A stretch of DNA of 64,000 nucleotides from contig JAYMTA010000016.1 in NCBI GenBank assembly GCA_036897625.1, positions 48,542 through 112,541 on the forward strand, read 5' to 3'. Below are positions 25,847-38,695 of the stretch, piece by piece. This DNA comes from Pelargonium cotyledonis (Eukaryota > Streptophyta > Magnoliopsida > Geraniales > Geraniaceae). The notes under the pieces are model-generated. The model searched no databases. It had not been told where the DNA came from and worked only from the letters and a program-made list of their open reading frames with translations. The first letter of the stretch is position 1. Each line of letters opens with the position of its first letter. The translations under genes were made by a program, and so were the position numbers.

Positions 25847-28006
25847 ATTTATCCTTAATAGACCCTGCATTAGACATTAGAGCTCCAAACCCCGGAATTT
25901 TGAATGCTTTTTTGAATCAACTTAAGTTTTTGTGAGGCTACATCCAGCAATTTCCTTTGTAGCGATAATTGTATTTTCTTAATCTTATATACCAAATTAA
26001 TAGATCCTATATCTTTGTTAGGATCGTCTCATAGAAACTTATAGTGAAGTAACTAAAACCATTAAATTGCGAACTATTGGGTTTAACTTCGTATTAACTT
26101 TTTGAGAAGGCAGTTTCCCCGGATTTCTGTGAAACTAAACTAAAAGTAAATAAATTGTTAAGTTTGATATGATAGCATTCCTAAATTACTTATTAGATTT
26201 ACGATTTCTATTTAGCATACCGCGGGAACCCTCTCTTAGGTTTATCAAAGATACCCCTATAATAATTGCATAACCCGGGTCTATAACCTTAGAGACTCTA
26301 AATGGTAAATACTTCTCGTTATAGGAAAGCTCTTGAACACTAGCCTAGTATTTCTTTGATTTTCTTATGTTTTTTGTCCACTTATTTAGGATAAGTCCAC
26401 GCCATCTATAATCTCGGACTCCTTTTCCTATAGTGGGAAAGACTCGCCAGGGGGATTCTATAAAAATGTGTATCTGTTTTTCTAAAACTTAAGTTTAATT
26501 CCTTATAGTGATGACTCTCCGTTATAAAATTATTACTTCAATTCCTTCAGCCAAAATAAAATTTACATTCAACTTCCCTTCTAAATATACTGGGCAACTC
26601 TCTATCAATCCAAGTAGAGTATCTATTTCAAAACATTTGGTATTCCTGCTTAGTTTCTTATAACAGATCCACCTTATATATTCTGTCCCGGCCCGGCTCC
26701 GCAGTCTTATACTTTTATCAAGCGAATCTTTTGCAGCATAAAGTCAGAAAAAGAAAAAGGATTCATATAAAGATACTTAGCCTAACCTCTCAAAAAGTAG
26801 CATTGAATGAAACAATTTTTAATTAAATAAAAAAATACAACGAGTACATATAGATATAGAACTCTAGGAGAACCCCCCTTAGTGGCAAATTTCTTTATTT
26901 ATTAAGTTTAGGTTGAGGGTTTGTTTTAATGAATCCACCGAATAAAGAAAGAATTTTTTAAGTTGAGTGTAAAACGTATAATCTTCTGTAGGGTAATTGC
27001 TTATTAGAGTACGCTCCGGGAATACAGCTAACTACCATACAATTATGAATCTAGGAATGCTATAGCAATAAGTTCCCTGCCTAACAGAGAGGGTTCCGTC
27101 CCTTATATATTTAAATCTCAGCTTGGACGCGTAGGGCTACTTAAATTTAAGCTAGAGATCCCTTTTTTTTGGAGACTGGTCAACAGGTAGGCTGGCTTAA
27201 ACTGGAATTTTTAAGGTTTTATATGGAAATCTATGGAAAATTAGTAGTTACTTTTAAAGCACATAACGTAGAATTCTTGTATACTATGACTTTTTAGTTT
27301 ATTACAGTATAAACTATTAGGATATTTCATTCCTTCCGGAAACTGGGGCGCCTCTTACTAGTTTTTATTAGCTATTCCTATGAGTAATCTTTTCTTTATC
27401 TCCAATCCACTCTATAATTTGGAATATACTCAATGATACCCAATAAAATAAAAGGGGCTAAAAACGAATAAGTGCTGCCAGACAGAACTCTAACCTATTC
27501 CTGATACAAACCTCTAACCCCAGGATATTTACTATTATTCTTAGAACAAAAACAGAAATTCAATTTTAAATTCATATCCTTTGTGGTACTAAACCAAGCT
27601 AAGAAGTAAAAAGATACCTCGACTCGGGCCTACACTTTTGTTAGAATCCCTATTTTTAATCCTTAGGAGACCAAAAAGAGAATAAAGGTTATCCCGCTGC
27701 TAAAGACAACACTTTTTTTAAGTACTCCTTGGTACTTTATATCTTCCCTTTCTACATTTTATAAAGAACCCCATCCTCACATATTTACTAAGGTATCCAT
27801 TGTGTACTCCATAAACCTCCCATTATTATAGCTTTCTTTTCAAGTAGTCTGAACTAATCTGACAAAACAAATCCAGTTCGATGAAAACTCAAATTAAAAA
27901 GTTAGTAATAGTTTCCATAAAGAATTAATCTGTGAGCGATTGAGTATCTCAGAAGAGGTAAAATATACACTCTAAGGACAACTTAAGTTCAGGGATTTTG
28001 TTTAAT

Positions 28007-28020
28007 AAGGGAATCCCCCT
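28007..28020. repeat. Mini-palindrome, representative
   Basis: AAGGGAATCCCCCTT: A and G run, a three-base centre, then C and T run. It is one of the best-formed members of the dispersed family described under findings. Confidence 0.65.
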
Positions 28021-29020
28021 TATCCTTATACTAATAAATCTTATATTAATCTATATAAAATAGAAATTTACAGAGCACTCTTTCACTAAAAGGAGCTATT
28101 TAAGGTCATTTCTTTCATACATATCGAAAATGAAATCCTAGTTTGTTTTATTCTAATCTCGTATTTACCTTTCATCCTGGGTTATTTTGAAAATCTAAAA
28201 GCTGGAAATCTTTTTAGGTTTTTGCTATTATCCCTAGGGTTAGCAGAGGGTCTTGTGAAAAAATTCCGCACTAAACTAAATTGGTAGATAAGGGAAACCT
28301 GATCGGTACAAGTAATTCTGTATTGATTCATTAAATAACATCAAACTCTACTAGAATAGGACTCTCTGTCATGGTTTCGTCGTATTTACTTCCTTTTTTT
28401 ATCTAGAATTTTTATGAAATAATAGGACAGTCTCAGTTTAACATATAACTTTTTACTTCAGAATTGAATTCCTAATTCTTTCCAAAATTACATAATTAAT
28501 AGAAGAATAATCTAAAGGAGTACGTGTTGTGCAGTCGATATAATAAAAGGCCGGGGAAAGTAAGACCCGAGTAAGTATTATCCCAATTCCACTACTGTTA
28601 GGAAGGGCCTTAAGTAGCATGCAGTTTAGGATTGATTTTCTATATAATTGATTCCTTTTAAATGTCGGCTTTGCCTATTGCTTGGGAGTACGCGCCTTGT
28701 ACTTGTAAATCTTAAGCCAGTTACGTAAAAATTCTGTTAAAAACACTAGTAACTAAAAAGCTTTTGCCGCGAGACTCTTTACAAATTATTATTAAGGGGG
28801 TACTTAGACTTCCTTTTCTTGCTTTAAAAAAAAAATTGAAGGGAGGATTTCTATATAGAAGTTAGGAATTGGCGTTGGTTTTATTAAGAGACAGGACGCT
28901 ACTAATCTCAAATTACTTAATAAAGTTAAAAGTTGGTATTTTCAATTTCTTAAATAGAAATAGATTTAGCTTGTATAATTCTTCCATGTCGTAAAGTCTT
29001 GTAATTATGATAGTTTGTGG

Positions 29021-29088
29021 AGTCTTTCGAGTGGTTAGAACACCGGTTCGTTTAATTTCAAGTCATAGGTTTCAAGTCTGCTTACAGA
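29021..29088 (+). tRNA. tRNA-like sequence, first of a close pair
   Basis: GAGTGGTTAGAACACCGG is a clear D-arm. The T-arm reads ATAGGTTTCAAGTCTGC, with one extra T next to the loop. The anticodon arm is not identifiable. A second tRNA-like sequence starts about 60 bases downstream on the same strand. Confidence 0.35.
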
Positions 29089-29144
29089 AAGGATATCAAG
29101 AAAAAGGAGTCTCAAGACAGTTGCATCGCTTTCCAAGGAACTCT

Positions 29145-29210
29145 ATTGTCATGTGGTAAAGTGTTATTTCAGTTAGGGTTTGGGCAAAGGCTCGAATCGT
29201 AACTCATAGT
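29145..29210 (+). tRNA. tRNA-like sequence, second of a close pair
   Basis: GTCATGTGGTAAAGTG resembles a D-arm, and AAAGGCTCGAATCG resembles a T-arm with one change in the loop. The stems are incomplete. It is weaker than its neighbour at 29021. Confidence 0.22.
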
Positions 29211-29294
29211 AAGTTTTATAGGCCTGAGAGTAAGGGATCTATCCAAAAAACAAGTTTTTTAAAACCCCAAGTTACTCTCTTTAGTTTTTTTAGC

Positions 29295-29310
29295 AAAAAA
29301 AAAAAAAAAA
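29295..29310. repeat. Poly(A) run
   Basis: About 16 uninterrupted A residues, starting about 85 bases 3' of the second tRNA-like sequence. Distance and lack of a target-site duplication argue against calling it a retroposon tail. Confidence 0.7.
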
Positions 29311-30329
29311 GAAATCTATATAAAGATGCAGGTGAAGTCAAATCTATCTAACTAATAACTCTAGTTTTATTTCTGAGAATCACATAAATCCTAGTAGATG
29401 CAGTGAAAGTTTTAGAAACGCTAGGTCCGCCTTGGGCTTAAGCAGGTAGTAAGAAGCAGTTCTCTATGATTGGATATCCTAAAAAAGGATACTCTTCTTA
29501 ATTTATAAGATCATTTCATCAAAATTAGAATCCGGATGACAAAAAACTAGTTGAGAGTTCTGAGTCAATATTTAGTAGCAAGAACTCTGTGAACCAACAT
29601 TTAATACAAAGCAAATCCGAGTATAAACTGTGAAATAACATATCTAAGGAACGGACACCCTAAATAGGTAACAAAAGTAGAGTGCACTAACGGAAAAGAG
29701 ACTTTCCTTTATTCTATTGCTTAAGTACTAGCTAGAGATTCCACGTTATTATAAGAATCTTGTGCTTAATTTAGAATTTTTCTATCCAATCCAAGGGCTT
29801 CCTTTCTTTTGAAGATAACCAATAACGAATATTAATAAGCAAGCTGCGATACTCTAAAATCCCTGTATATTAGCAAAAGTTTATAGGTTATACTATAAAA
29901 TAACTGCCAAAAAAGTTAAGAAAGGTACCCGCTCTTACTACGTTAGGATTGACCGGTTAAATAAAAGTCAATCTCTGTATTGCATCTCATATACCAAAAT
30001 TGGGCTAAAAAAGCCATACTTACAGCATAAATATCCCTTGCAGCAAGTACCCCCCTTAAATTAAAATTAGAGCACCCAATTAGGCCTATTAAATTGCAAC
30101 CTCGACTCGGTACCTCAGGTATTTAGTGTAAGGAAAGGGATTCCCCGCAAGGATTTCGTAGGGCGGATAATGACAACAACATAAGCGCTAGTATCTTGCT
30201 CAAAAAAAAAAAAGAAAGTTTCGAAATCACATATATAAACAAACAGATGGTTTGTTATATTCCTTATTAAACAAAGTAAATTAGGAAGTGAAATCCTAGT
30301 TAAGAGGTGTGCATTAGTTGACTATATAT

Positions 30330-30400
30330 TTCTTCACAAGTTTAATTTGGCAAATAAGCGCTTCAAAAGCCGCCGGTTCAAGTCCCATTTCTAGTTAAGT
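30330..30400 (+). tRNA. tRNA-like sequence, degenerate
   Basis: The T-arm reads GCCGG, loop TTCAAGT, CCCAT (30372-30388). The two loop-closing pairs and the outer G-T are kept and the other two are lost. GGCAAATAAGCGCTTCAAAAGCC precedes it and could contain an anticodon arm (GCGCTTCAAAAGC). No acceptor stem. Confidence 0.28.
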
Positions 30401-32146
30401 TCTCATGTACAAGAAATTTGATGTGTATGTCGAAAAGGTAAATGATCAAACATAAGGATACAGGAGTACTAGTTCAAGTACTAAAGTATAGATCTGTAAC
30501 AAATTAACTAACGAAAATTCTATCTAAGTGATTTTAGAAAAGGAAAGGATATTCTGATAGAAGAACTTTATACGTAGAGAATTCCAAGGCAAATAAAGAA
30601 AAGTTTCTAGGATTTCCCTATTGAGTACCACGTCAATTTTTTATACAAAGTATGACCCTATATAGGATAGGGCTCCAAAATTTATTTAGAGATTCCCGAA
30701 AGCTATTTCCTTAATAAGGAAAGCTACCCATTGTAAGAAATTTTGAATCTTAGTTATAAAGAATCTCGGGATATAATAATTAAAGGAAGGGAAGGTAAGA
30801 AAAAATGTCAGAGAGGAGACTCCTATTTATTTAGTAAGGCTGTATATTTCTAGTAATATCTTTTGTTACGAAAGTCTTAATATCTACGGTACGATTTTTC
30901 CGGCGACATTCAAAATACAAGTTAGGTCTCTAAGCCTAGTCGTTAAAGTAGAATTACTCTATAGGAGCTTGCTTGAGTCTTAATGGAACCAAGGAAAGGA
31001 GAATTTCTGGGTAGAGAGTATCCGATAATATGAGTTCTTTAGTTTCAGTTTCATTCTTTTACTTTGTTGAGATGGAATAGTCAAATAAGGGAGAGGCTTA
31101 AATGTATTGTGATTACCCATTAGGATGTTTAGGAACTTACTTCTCTAACTAAATGGGTATTCATATTTGTATTCCTTTTGAGGGAAGTGCTTTACAAATA
31201 AGTGTATATTATTCCTAGGATAAACTTACTATGATACAGCTTATGAGCTTAGAGGAACTTCCATGGTTGGGATTGCTGCTCTATCTGTAGTATTGACTGA
31301 GTAGCTATATTTAAGTTCTTCCTGTTAGTGGTTTTCCAGTCTTCCTGTCTCAAGTCTTTGGGATTCTTCTCTTTTTGATAAGGGTTACTTTCCTATGTAT
31401 TTAGAAACAGGTTATGGGTTTTACAGGCAGAGAGTTTTCAAATGAGTTTTTGTCAGCAGTCAATTTTCTTTGATTTGAGCCTTTTCCTGGTCATAATGTG
31501 AAGGTGTTATATCTATACTAATACTATCTGGCTATAACCTCACTAGCGATAAGCTACAGCAAGAGTAATTCCCCTTAAAAAGGTTTAGTTTAGTGCTTTC
31601 CCTATCTCTAAGCAAGTGAATCTAAGATTTTTTGGTTTATTTGGTAAGTCTTTCTCATTTAAGGGAGTTGCTTTCTTTACGTCATGCCAAAGTACATAAG
31701 CTATCTTAATAGTAAGGCCCTATAACCTATTCAGTATTCCTTTTCTTTTAGCGCATTTAGAAACTCTATTATTTGGTATTAAAGAGTTTGGGGAGAATAG
31801 GATATTCAGTAAGGAAGGTAGTTTCAGATATGGGCTTTTCAGTCTATCCAGCTAGAATATCGATAAAGATGAAGTAATTCCATAAAGCATGGTAAGGGGC
31901 TCACCATTAAAGATAAGGAATTGCACCATAAAATAGGTTAGTTAAATGTCTACAGAGTACAAACGTCAGATAAAAGCATTCTAGTCTAGATGGGATTATT
32001 CAATTGAATGAATATAAGATAATCCTGAGTATTTGTTTAATTGTGGATCAAAGTACTTTAAGTTAGTCCTGGAATTTCTTAAAGTAGGTCTAGGAGGTTA
32101 CCTATTTTATGTACCAGGTTTTAGGAATTTCTTGTGTAAGCCGATA

Positions 32147-32173
32147 TATCAGTATCAGTATCAGTATCAGTAT
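32147..32173 (+). repeat. TATCAG tandem array, 4.5 copies
   Basis: Four perfect TATCAG units plus a half unit. It is the only perfect hexanucleotide array seen in the window. Slippage origin is likely. Confidence 0.9.
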
Positions 32174-33458
32174 AGCTAGGCATCCCTTTCCTTATAGCAG
32201 GCTGTTATAGAATTAATTTGTAAGTCGGCATAGCTTTCAGAATTGTTGCTATGAATTTTGTATTCAGGGTTTTGAGATTCCCTTAGTTCTTCTAAGATTT
32301 TACCTTACTTTTTTTAACTTTAGGAAAGTTCCTTAATTATTCTTAATCTTAAACCCGATAAACCTTAAGTAACTATGGATAAATAAGTAACTATAGAATT
32401 GTAGCTTTCCTTACCCAGAACTCTTAGGATAACAGAATCCGATTCTATTTCGATTCCTAACGAGAAATCCTATTTAATTTATTGTATTAGTACGATTCTT
32501 AGCCTAACTAGAATTTTCCGATAAAGTATTCCTGAACTGAGTGCTTCGTTTTTGGACAGTTGTATTTGTATTGTAGATTCCTAAGCTTATTACGTGTTAG
32601 GTGCTGCTAAAGGTGTTAAACACAGAATCTGTATTAATAGCAAGCGATACCTGTATTATTCTGGGGTTTCTCTCTTTGCAGCTTATGTATGGAAGCCTGG
32701 GTTTGGAAAGTACTTATCCGATCTCAGTTTAGCTGGTAAAGAATAAGGAATTGAAGGCACAGAATACAGATTCTCTAACTGACTGATAGATTCCCATTTC
32801 TCTGGGTTTCTTAGCGGCCCAACCTGTGTAGCAATATTCTTAGATGTGAAGGAATTGAGTGTAGCTCTCTCTCTTTGACGGTATCCGCTTTCTATATTCC
32901 AAGGGTAAAGTTATTAATCCAAACGGGTCAATTTAGGCCCAAAGCAAGTACATGAAAGCAGTCCTTTGCCTGTGTAACTACTATTCTTTCTTGTTAGAGG
33001 AGATTCCTCAGAATTTCATAGTTTAGGATTGAGTCTCTTTGTAGCTCAAGGCTTTTCTTAGAAAAGAAAGACTTACTAAATGCTAAAATGAGTTCCAGTT
33101 TATTAAGAAGGAGTTAATGAATTCTAATTCCTGTAATTGTATTCTGGTAAAGCTAGGAATGTAATGGACATGAACTAAACTGCCTTTTATTTATGGTGTT
33201 ACTGGTGCTAAACTCTTAGGAAGTGAAAGCTGTCAAGGGAAGTCCAAAAGTGGAGTTGCTTGTTAGCCGACTAATAGATTGGAAAGTTGTCAAAGATGCT
33301 TTTCTAAGAAGGTACATGAATGCTAGCGAGTGCCGATTAATCCGTTGCTAAGGGAAGACTGTCCAAAGCATGTACTGTACAGCATCAACTGTCCTTCAAC
33401 TACTGTAACAGCGAACCATGACTATAGATGGTCAAGTAGGCGAAAGAATTAGGTCGAA

Positions 33459-33468
33459 GGGGGGGGGG
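33459..33468 (+). repeat. Ten-base G run
   Basis: Ten consecutive G residues, the longest G run seen. It lies in the G-rich half of the skewed island and is a candidate sequencing or replication trouble spot. Confidence 0.85.
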
Positions 33469-34429
33469 TGAAAGCTTTCTAGGCAAAGTGCAGCTATAGG
33501 CAAAGAAGGTGAATCTAAAGGCTGTCGAAGTCAAGCTGGAATACCTTTTCTAGCGTGCTTCAATAGATAGTAACAACTGAGTCAGTTAAAGCAATTGACT
33601 GTACAGTTGCTAGCTACAAAGACTCCAAGGACTGTTACAGGTAGGAGTATAGTCCCTAGGACAGATTCTAAAACAGGTGAGCTTAGATATTCTAATAGCT
33701 ACTAAAAGACTAACAAAGTGTTAGGCTATCTTGATGAAGAATCCAAGTATAGCTCTAAGTATTCTTTATTACTCAATTCTCAGTTAAAGTTGGAGTACCG
33801 GATAAGGTAAGGAATATAAGGGAGCCTTAAGAGTATGGGGCTACAGAGTCTAGCAATGATGAATAAGATGATAGAGAGATAGGGATTTCCCTCTTGTCTT
33901 TGCTGTCGAAGGATAGTTTAAGAGTGTCTAATAATAGAATATAGATTCAATTGGGATTGCTAGGAGGAGTACTTGAATGCTTTAACACAGCCTACTAAGG
34001 AACACCATGGGCGACTAACTATTACGTATTTCTTTCTCTCTTGCTTGAATCCCTTTTACTCCAACCCAACTAGAAAGACTCTCTTTGTTAGAATCAGGAA
34101 CATGAATTCTCCCTGAACTGAAATTACATGCTTGCTCTTAACTGTCCTAGTTGTCCGTTGCTAAACAGTGTTGCTAATGGAAAGCTAATTGTATTTATTC
34201 CGGTTGCTCTTAGTTCTTGAAAGCAAAGGGAGGAAGAGCTCCTATCCGCTAGAGAGGAATCCGGAACTGTAGAGAGTTTAAACGGTTTAGGAAGTAACTC
34301 TAGCATCTTTCTTCTTGTAATCTAGAAACCCCAATATTAGTCATATGAAATGAAACTTCTTTATATAAGGAATTGTTATCTCTGTCCGGAATAGTAACCC
34401 TTGCGATACCATCACCCCCTCCTTTTCTA

Positions 34430-34490
34430 TGTTAATGCTGATTAGAACAAATTGAAATGCCACCGAATGGCACGGGTTCAAATGGGCGTT
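34430..34490 (+). tRNA. tRNA-Ser-like (long variable arm) sequence, degenerate
   Basis: GATTAGAAC (D-arm remnant) is followed by AATTGAAAT (a Ser UGA-type anticodon loop), then a perfect five-pair hairpin TGCCA-CCGAA-TGGCA (34458-34472), then CGGGTTCAAAT, a T-arm start. A hairpin between anticodon arm and T-arm is what class II tRNAs (Ser, Leu, some Tyr) have. The 3' T-stem strand (GGGCG) and the acceptor do not pair. It is probably a relic, but the preserved hairpin is notable. Confidence 0.33.
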
Positions 34491-34914
34491 TTACGAGGGA
34501 AAAGGACTTTTTCGAAGCTTCCTAATTTTCAAAATTTACCTATTTTTATCGATTTTCGGGGTTTTTGAATCCACTATTTTGAGTATAGAATCGTTTAGGT
34601 AATATCCCAACCAAGGAAAAAAGACGGAATATAGGTGTTACTTAAGCATGGGTATTTGTTGCTTGGAAATAGGTAACTTAAGTATCCCCCGACTGAGCTT
34701 TGCGAGGGAGGGTGTGTTCTGAATAGTACATGGATAATACCTACATACACTATAACCCCAATATCATATGACTTACTTGTTCTTTCTTTGGATAGCACTG
34801 TAACAGTAGGAGCTTAACCTGTTGCTTAGGATTAGGAATAGCAGTAGCAGGAACTGACAGTAGAAGTAGAGATGGAGCAATAGCCTGTGTACCTAGGAGG
34901 TGTACCTAATAGAT

Positions 34915-35245
34915 AGAAGTAGATGCTAGATTGTGTATTCTTCTTATTCTAGTATAATATAGTATAGATAGTAATAAATAGGATAGTAATAGATAGTTAT
35001 TTAAGTTATTGTATTCTAGTTAGATTAGTTAGTATTAGTCTTAATAATCTTAATATGTAGATACTATATTCTTTACAGGATAGTATAGTAATTAAGTATT
35101 ATAGGTTTAAGTATTCTTGTTCTTTATTAATAATAGTGTATTAATTAGAATTAGAATTAGATAGTTATAGTATTGTTAGAATTCTAAAAGAGTCCAGTTG
35201 TTCTATTCTTTAGAGTATTAGTGTTTAGTTGTTTAAGGAACATTC
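34915..35245. repeat. C-poor ATAG/TAGT-rich simple region
   Basis: About 330 bases built mostly of TAGT, ATAG and TTAGA words with very few C residues (for example ATAGATAGTAATAAATAGG). No gene. It sits just before the point where strand skew flips, so it may be an unwinding-prone or slippage-derived segment. Confidence 0.55.
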
Positions 35246-35425
35246 CTCTGACTTCCCATAAATAAAAGAGGATAGAGCCTTAATCGATAATGAGTAAGTC
35301 CTTTAAACTGCAGGCATCCGGAAGGGCAAGAATTGCTTACTTAATAGTATCGGTATAGTTAACCCTTACATTATAACCACCAAAACTCCATAATCTCATA
35401 ACTTTCAAAACCGACTTTGGAACTT

Positions 35426-35441
35426 ACTTGCTTGCTTGCTT
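35426..35441. repeat. CTTG tandem repeat
   Basis: About three and a half copies of CTTG. Minor slippage repeat. Confidence 0.7.
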
Positions 35442-38378
35442 AATCTTAAAAGACCCTTTTTTCTTAAGAGCTACAATTCCTTTGAACTCCTTTCCTAAAA
35501 TTACTTATTATACAGGAACCGTAGACTTTATTAACACCTTTTGCTTAGCCACAACAGAGGTTTTAGAGTTATTCTGTTATTACTTTCTTTACCGTCACTG
35601 TCATTAGAACAAGAAATTCTATAAGTCAATTGTGCCTACACAGAGGAATACAATTCCTCCAAATCTCTATTCTAGATCTAGTTTATCTTATCCTAGGAAT
35701 CTCAACTCTGGTAGATACTCTCAGAATATAAAAATCTCCTTTATTAGAGCTAATAAGCACTGGAATACCTTAATGGTCTCCTACTTAAACACCAAAACTG
35801 GAACCTACTCAACTCAAACCAACTCAATTAAATGATCCTGAACCTGATAAACCTGATAGTTCGGAATCAAGAAACACTTCGTACCTTTAAAAGATAAGGA
35901 ATACTTGCTCAACTTACTTAGGCTCAGTTTACCCAATACATTATCTTAAACTAGCTAGCCGCTCCTAATAGCTATAAGTTATAAGCTCAGAAATTCATTT
36001 ACTCCATCTGACTTAAACTACTAATTCTGTTATTCCATTAGCCGCACAAAAGCTACAAAGATAAGAATTTCAATTGCTATGTCCTTAACTGTTAAACTAA
36101 CTGGATATTCTATAATATAAGTCCTTCGCCTACTATAACATGAAAGAGAGAGGAACTTCCTTTCTATTGAGAAAGACTAACCTCAGAGTAAAGACAATAA
36201 GGGAATATACGTGGATACCAAAGCTACAGTAAATTACTATAGTTTAAACTTATTATCAGATATAAGATTAAGAATACTTGTGCTTTGTCTGCTGAAAGCA
36301 AGGAATACATTAATTGACTATCATAAACAACGGGAACTCTTAGGATAGGTATGTACTCTCAAAATATCTGCAGTTTCCTTATTAGAATAACTCCTTCATA
36401 GATCGGAAAGCTCTTAAACTCAGAATACAAATAGCTACAATTCCTCAATTCCTATAATTCAAGTTACTTCATTATCCTGGAACTTCTCTTATCTTAGACT
36501 TTAACCGGGAATCCATTAAGACTTAGGCTAGCTTTCAACTACTATTGACCACCAATTTAGGCTATCTTTACAAATTCCCAAATACCTGGAATACATTATC
36601 TCCTTCATAAACTCCACTTAGGACTCTACTTTCAACTCAAAGGAATCTCCTTAACTTTACCATGAATACTAATACAAACTCATAGCTACAATTCTGAAAG
36701 CTATCTTTGCAGAACAAGGAATCTCAAACTATAATAGCTTTCCATTAAGACGTTGGATTAGGATTAACTCCATTTCCTGCTGGGTTACTTTACTAGTTTA
36801 AGTCAGTCTGCTCCAAGAATAATTTTAAAAACTCAACACTTAAGTAGAGAGTCCTCTAGATTATGCCTTACGTTTGTTACGATAAAGGTAAGAGTGCGCC
36901 AGGATTTCTATATACTATATAAAGGGGGTTCCTCCTACTCGGAAAAAGCTCAAGGCCAGTCTGAGACTGAGACTATTAGCCGTTATTTCCTAGGGATTGA
37001 GACTTTGTTTAGTATTTTCCACACAACACAAAAACTTGTATCAATTTGAGGGGGCTCTTAACTCTAAAAATGCTTGTTATATCTAGTCCCGGCGGCCTCT
37101 TCTTATACTATATTTTTCTGGAGAGCCTACTACAAAAGTTACTACCATTTGATTTGTTTCTTAAGTAGCCCGCTTGCCTTCTAATTAGATACAAGGGTCC
37201 AGTATATATCTTTTTTTTACCAAACTCCATCATTCCAGAATCTGCTACCCTCGATATTTAGAATTATAGGAATAAAACTTATATCTTATAATAGAACTTT
37301 TATATAGAGGTTGAGTTTAGATTTCAATACTTATATACAGACCCCACAAGGATAATCTAACCTTTACTATACTTATTTGAATATTAACAAAGAACTAAGA
37401 ATCCACTTTAATTTATAGAGCTTTTCCACTAAAAATTAGATTAGAGGTTACCCTGAATTAAACCAAAAGTACTAAACCCGACCATTATAACACAGGATTC
37501 CAAGTATGTTGAGTATTATCTCTCCTATGTAATAGGCGCTTTGGAAGGACAAAAAAGAAGGCTTTAGATGCAAGAGCTCCCAATAAAAACTATGTTGTGG
37601 AATTTAACAACCTACGTAAGAATTAAACTTTTACTAATAGATTAGGAACTCCTTAGTTGTACTTATACGAATATCCACAATGTTATAAAATCAAGTAGAC
37701 CGCTTTAAGAGACAACTCCTTTTAGTATAGCTTGGAACATTTATATATAAATCTGGAAATAAAATATAGAAAAAGCATAAGCAGGATTTTGAGACGTCTG
37801 ACCCATTACCTAAAGCATTTATCAGAAATATTCTAGGGATTTGTACTCAAACCTAAAATCTCCTTTACCCTTTTTACTAGGCTTTGTTAAGATAAGCTTA
37901 CCCTGCACTTTCTTCTTGTATTCTATGAGTGGGTTTCCTTTTTAATAGTCAAGGTCTTCCTAATATATACGGATTTGTTACACAAAAGAAAAATTTTTAT
38001 TAAGTACAAAAGCCTTTTATGCAAAAAGATTCACTAGTTCTAAGGTTTTAGCAGAATGTTTATCCTTTCTTTATTATACTAAACCTTTTTTATTTTCAGT
38101 TAGAGTAAAGCACCGTTGAAAGGCGGCTATTTACTAGTTACAAGTTCTCCGATTTCATCAATAGCTTTCATTGTTATTTAGATCCATTCTTAAAGTGTAA
38201 TCAGGAGAACTTTTCGTGCATAAACAAGAAGTTGAGATACCCTTTGACTATTTAAAACTAGGTAATGCCTCTGACCTCAAAGACACAATCTTAGTTTATC
38301 TTTATATAAACGTGAAAATTAACATCACTAGACAATTAACTGGAGACTTATAAGGGGTTATACTGTATCCTGTGTTCT

Positions 38379-38450
38379 TTTTGGTTGGAAATGCAGTATT
38401 AAAATGTATGGTGATTAAGAATTTCTTAGGTTCCAATCTCGGGTCAGTAA
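38379..38450 (+). tRNA. tRNA-like fragment
   Basis: TTAGGTTCCAATCTCGG resembles a T-arm with one substitution in the loop, and GGTTGGAAATGC upstream may be D-arm derived. No anticodon or acceptor stem. Weak. Confidence 0.18.
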
Positions 38451-38679
38451 AACTCTCAAAAATTTTTTGTTTACGAAGTTATTCATAACTTTATGTGTTT
38501 TCTTTACGAATCTGACCCAGCTTCCTTCTATTACCTAGATTAAGGAGTCAATTTCTTATTTCTTATTTGAATTGAGGAGGTAGGGAATCCTCTCAATGAA
38601 CGAGTTCTATCTAAGAGAACCTACTGAATAAAAAAAATCGCGGAGACTCAGATATACTACAACAGATAAAGATTTCTCT

Positions 38680-38695
38680 GAAGAAGAAGAAGAAA
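38680..38695 (+). repeat. (GAA)n microsatellite
   Basis: Five consecutive GAA units. Slippage repeat. Confidence 0.8.

Larger units (their letters stand above)
19620..30950. other. Gene-poor A+T-rich region with mini-palindromes
   Basis: No gene recognised. The longest open frame here, 100 codons at 24123-24425 (TTG start), has no domain I know and itself contains a mini-palindrome. Examples of the motif: AAAAAGGGGGTCCTC at about 20485-20500, AAAAGGGGGGCTC near 21180, AAGGGAATCCCCC at 28007-28020. tRNA-like sequences at 19850, 29021, 29145 and 30330 are listed separately. A 16-base A run lies at about 29295-29310. Confidence 0.6.
30950..36850. other. Strand-skewed island almost free of mini-palindromes
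   Basis: This 5.9 kb stretch differs from its flanks. The A-run/G-run/C-run motif is nearly absent and codon-length words are more varied. From about 31 to 35.2 kb, G exceeds C on the plus strand (about 14 to 7 in line 31081, 19 to 9 in line 33481). From about 35.4 to 36.8 kb C exceeds G (about 16 to 5 in line 36601). No protein gene is recognised on either strand. Contents listed separately: a TATCAG array, a ten-G run, a Ser-like tRNA sequence and a C-poor simple region at the switch. It could be an insertion of different origin, or a replication or transcription boundary. Confidence 0.4.

Noticed and set aside
30950-36850. Large inverted repeat centred on the skew switch
   Set aside because: Comparing reverse complements of 36.2-36.7 kb with 31-33.4 kb by eye gave only short accidental matches such as GGAGATTCCT.
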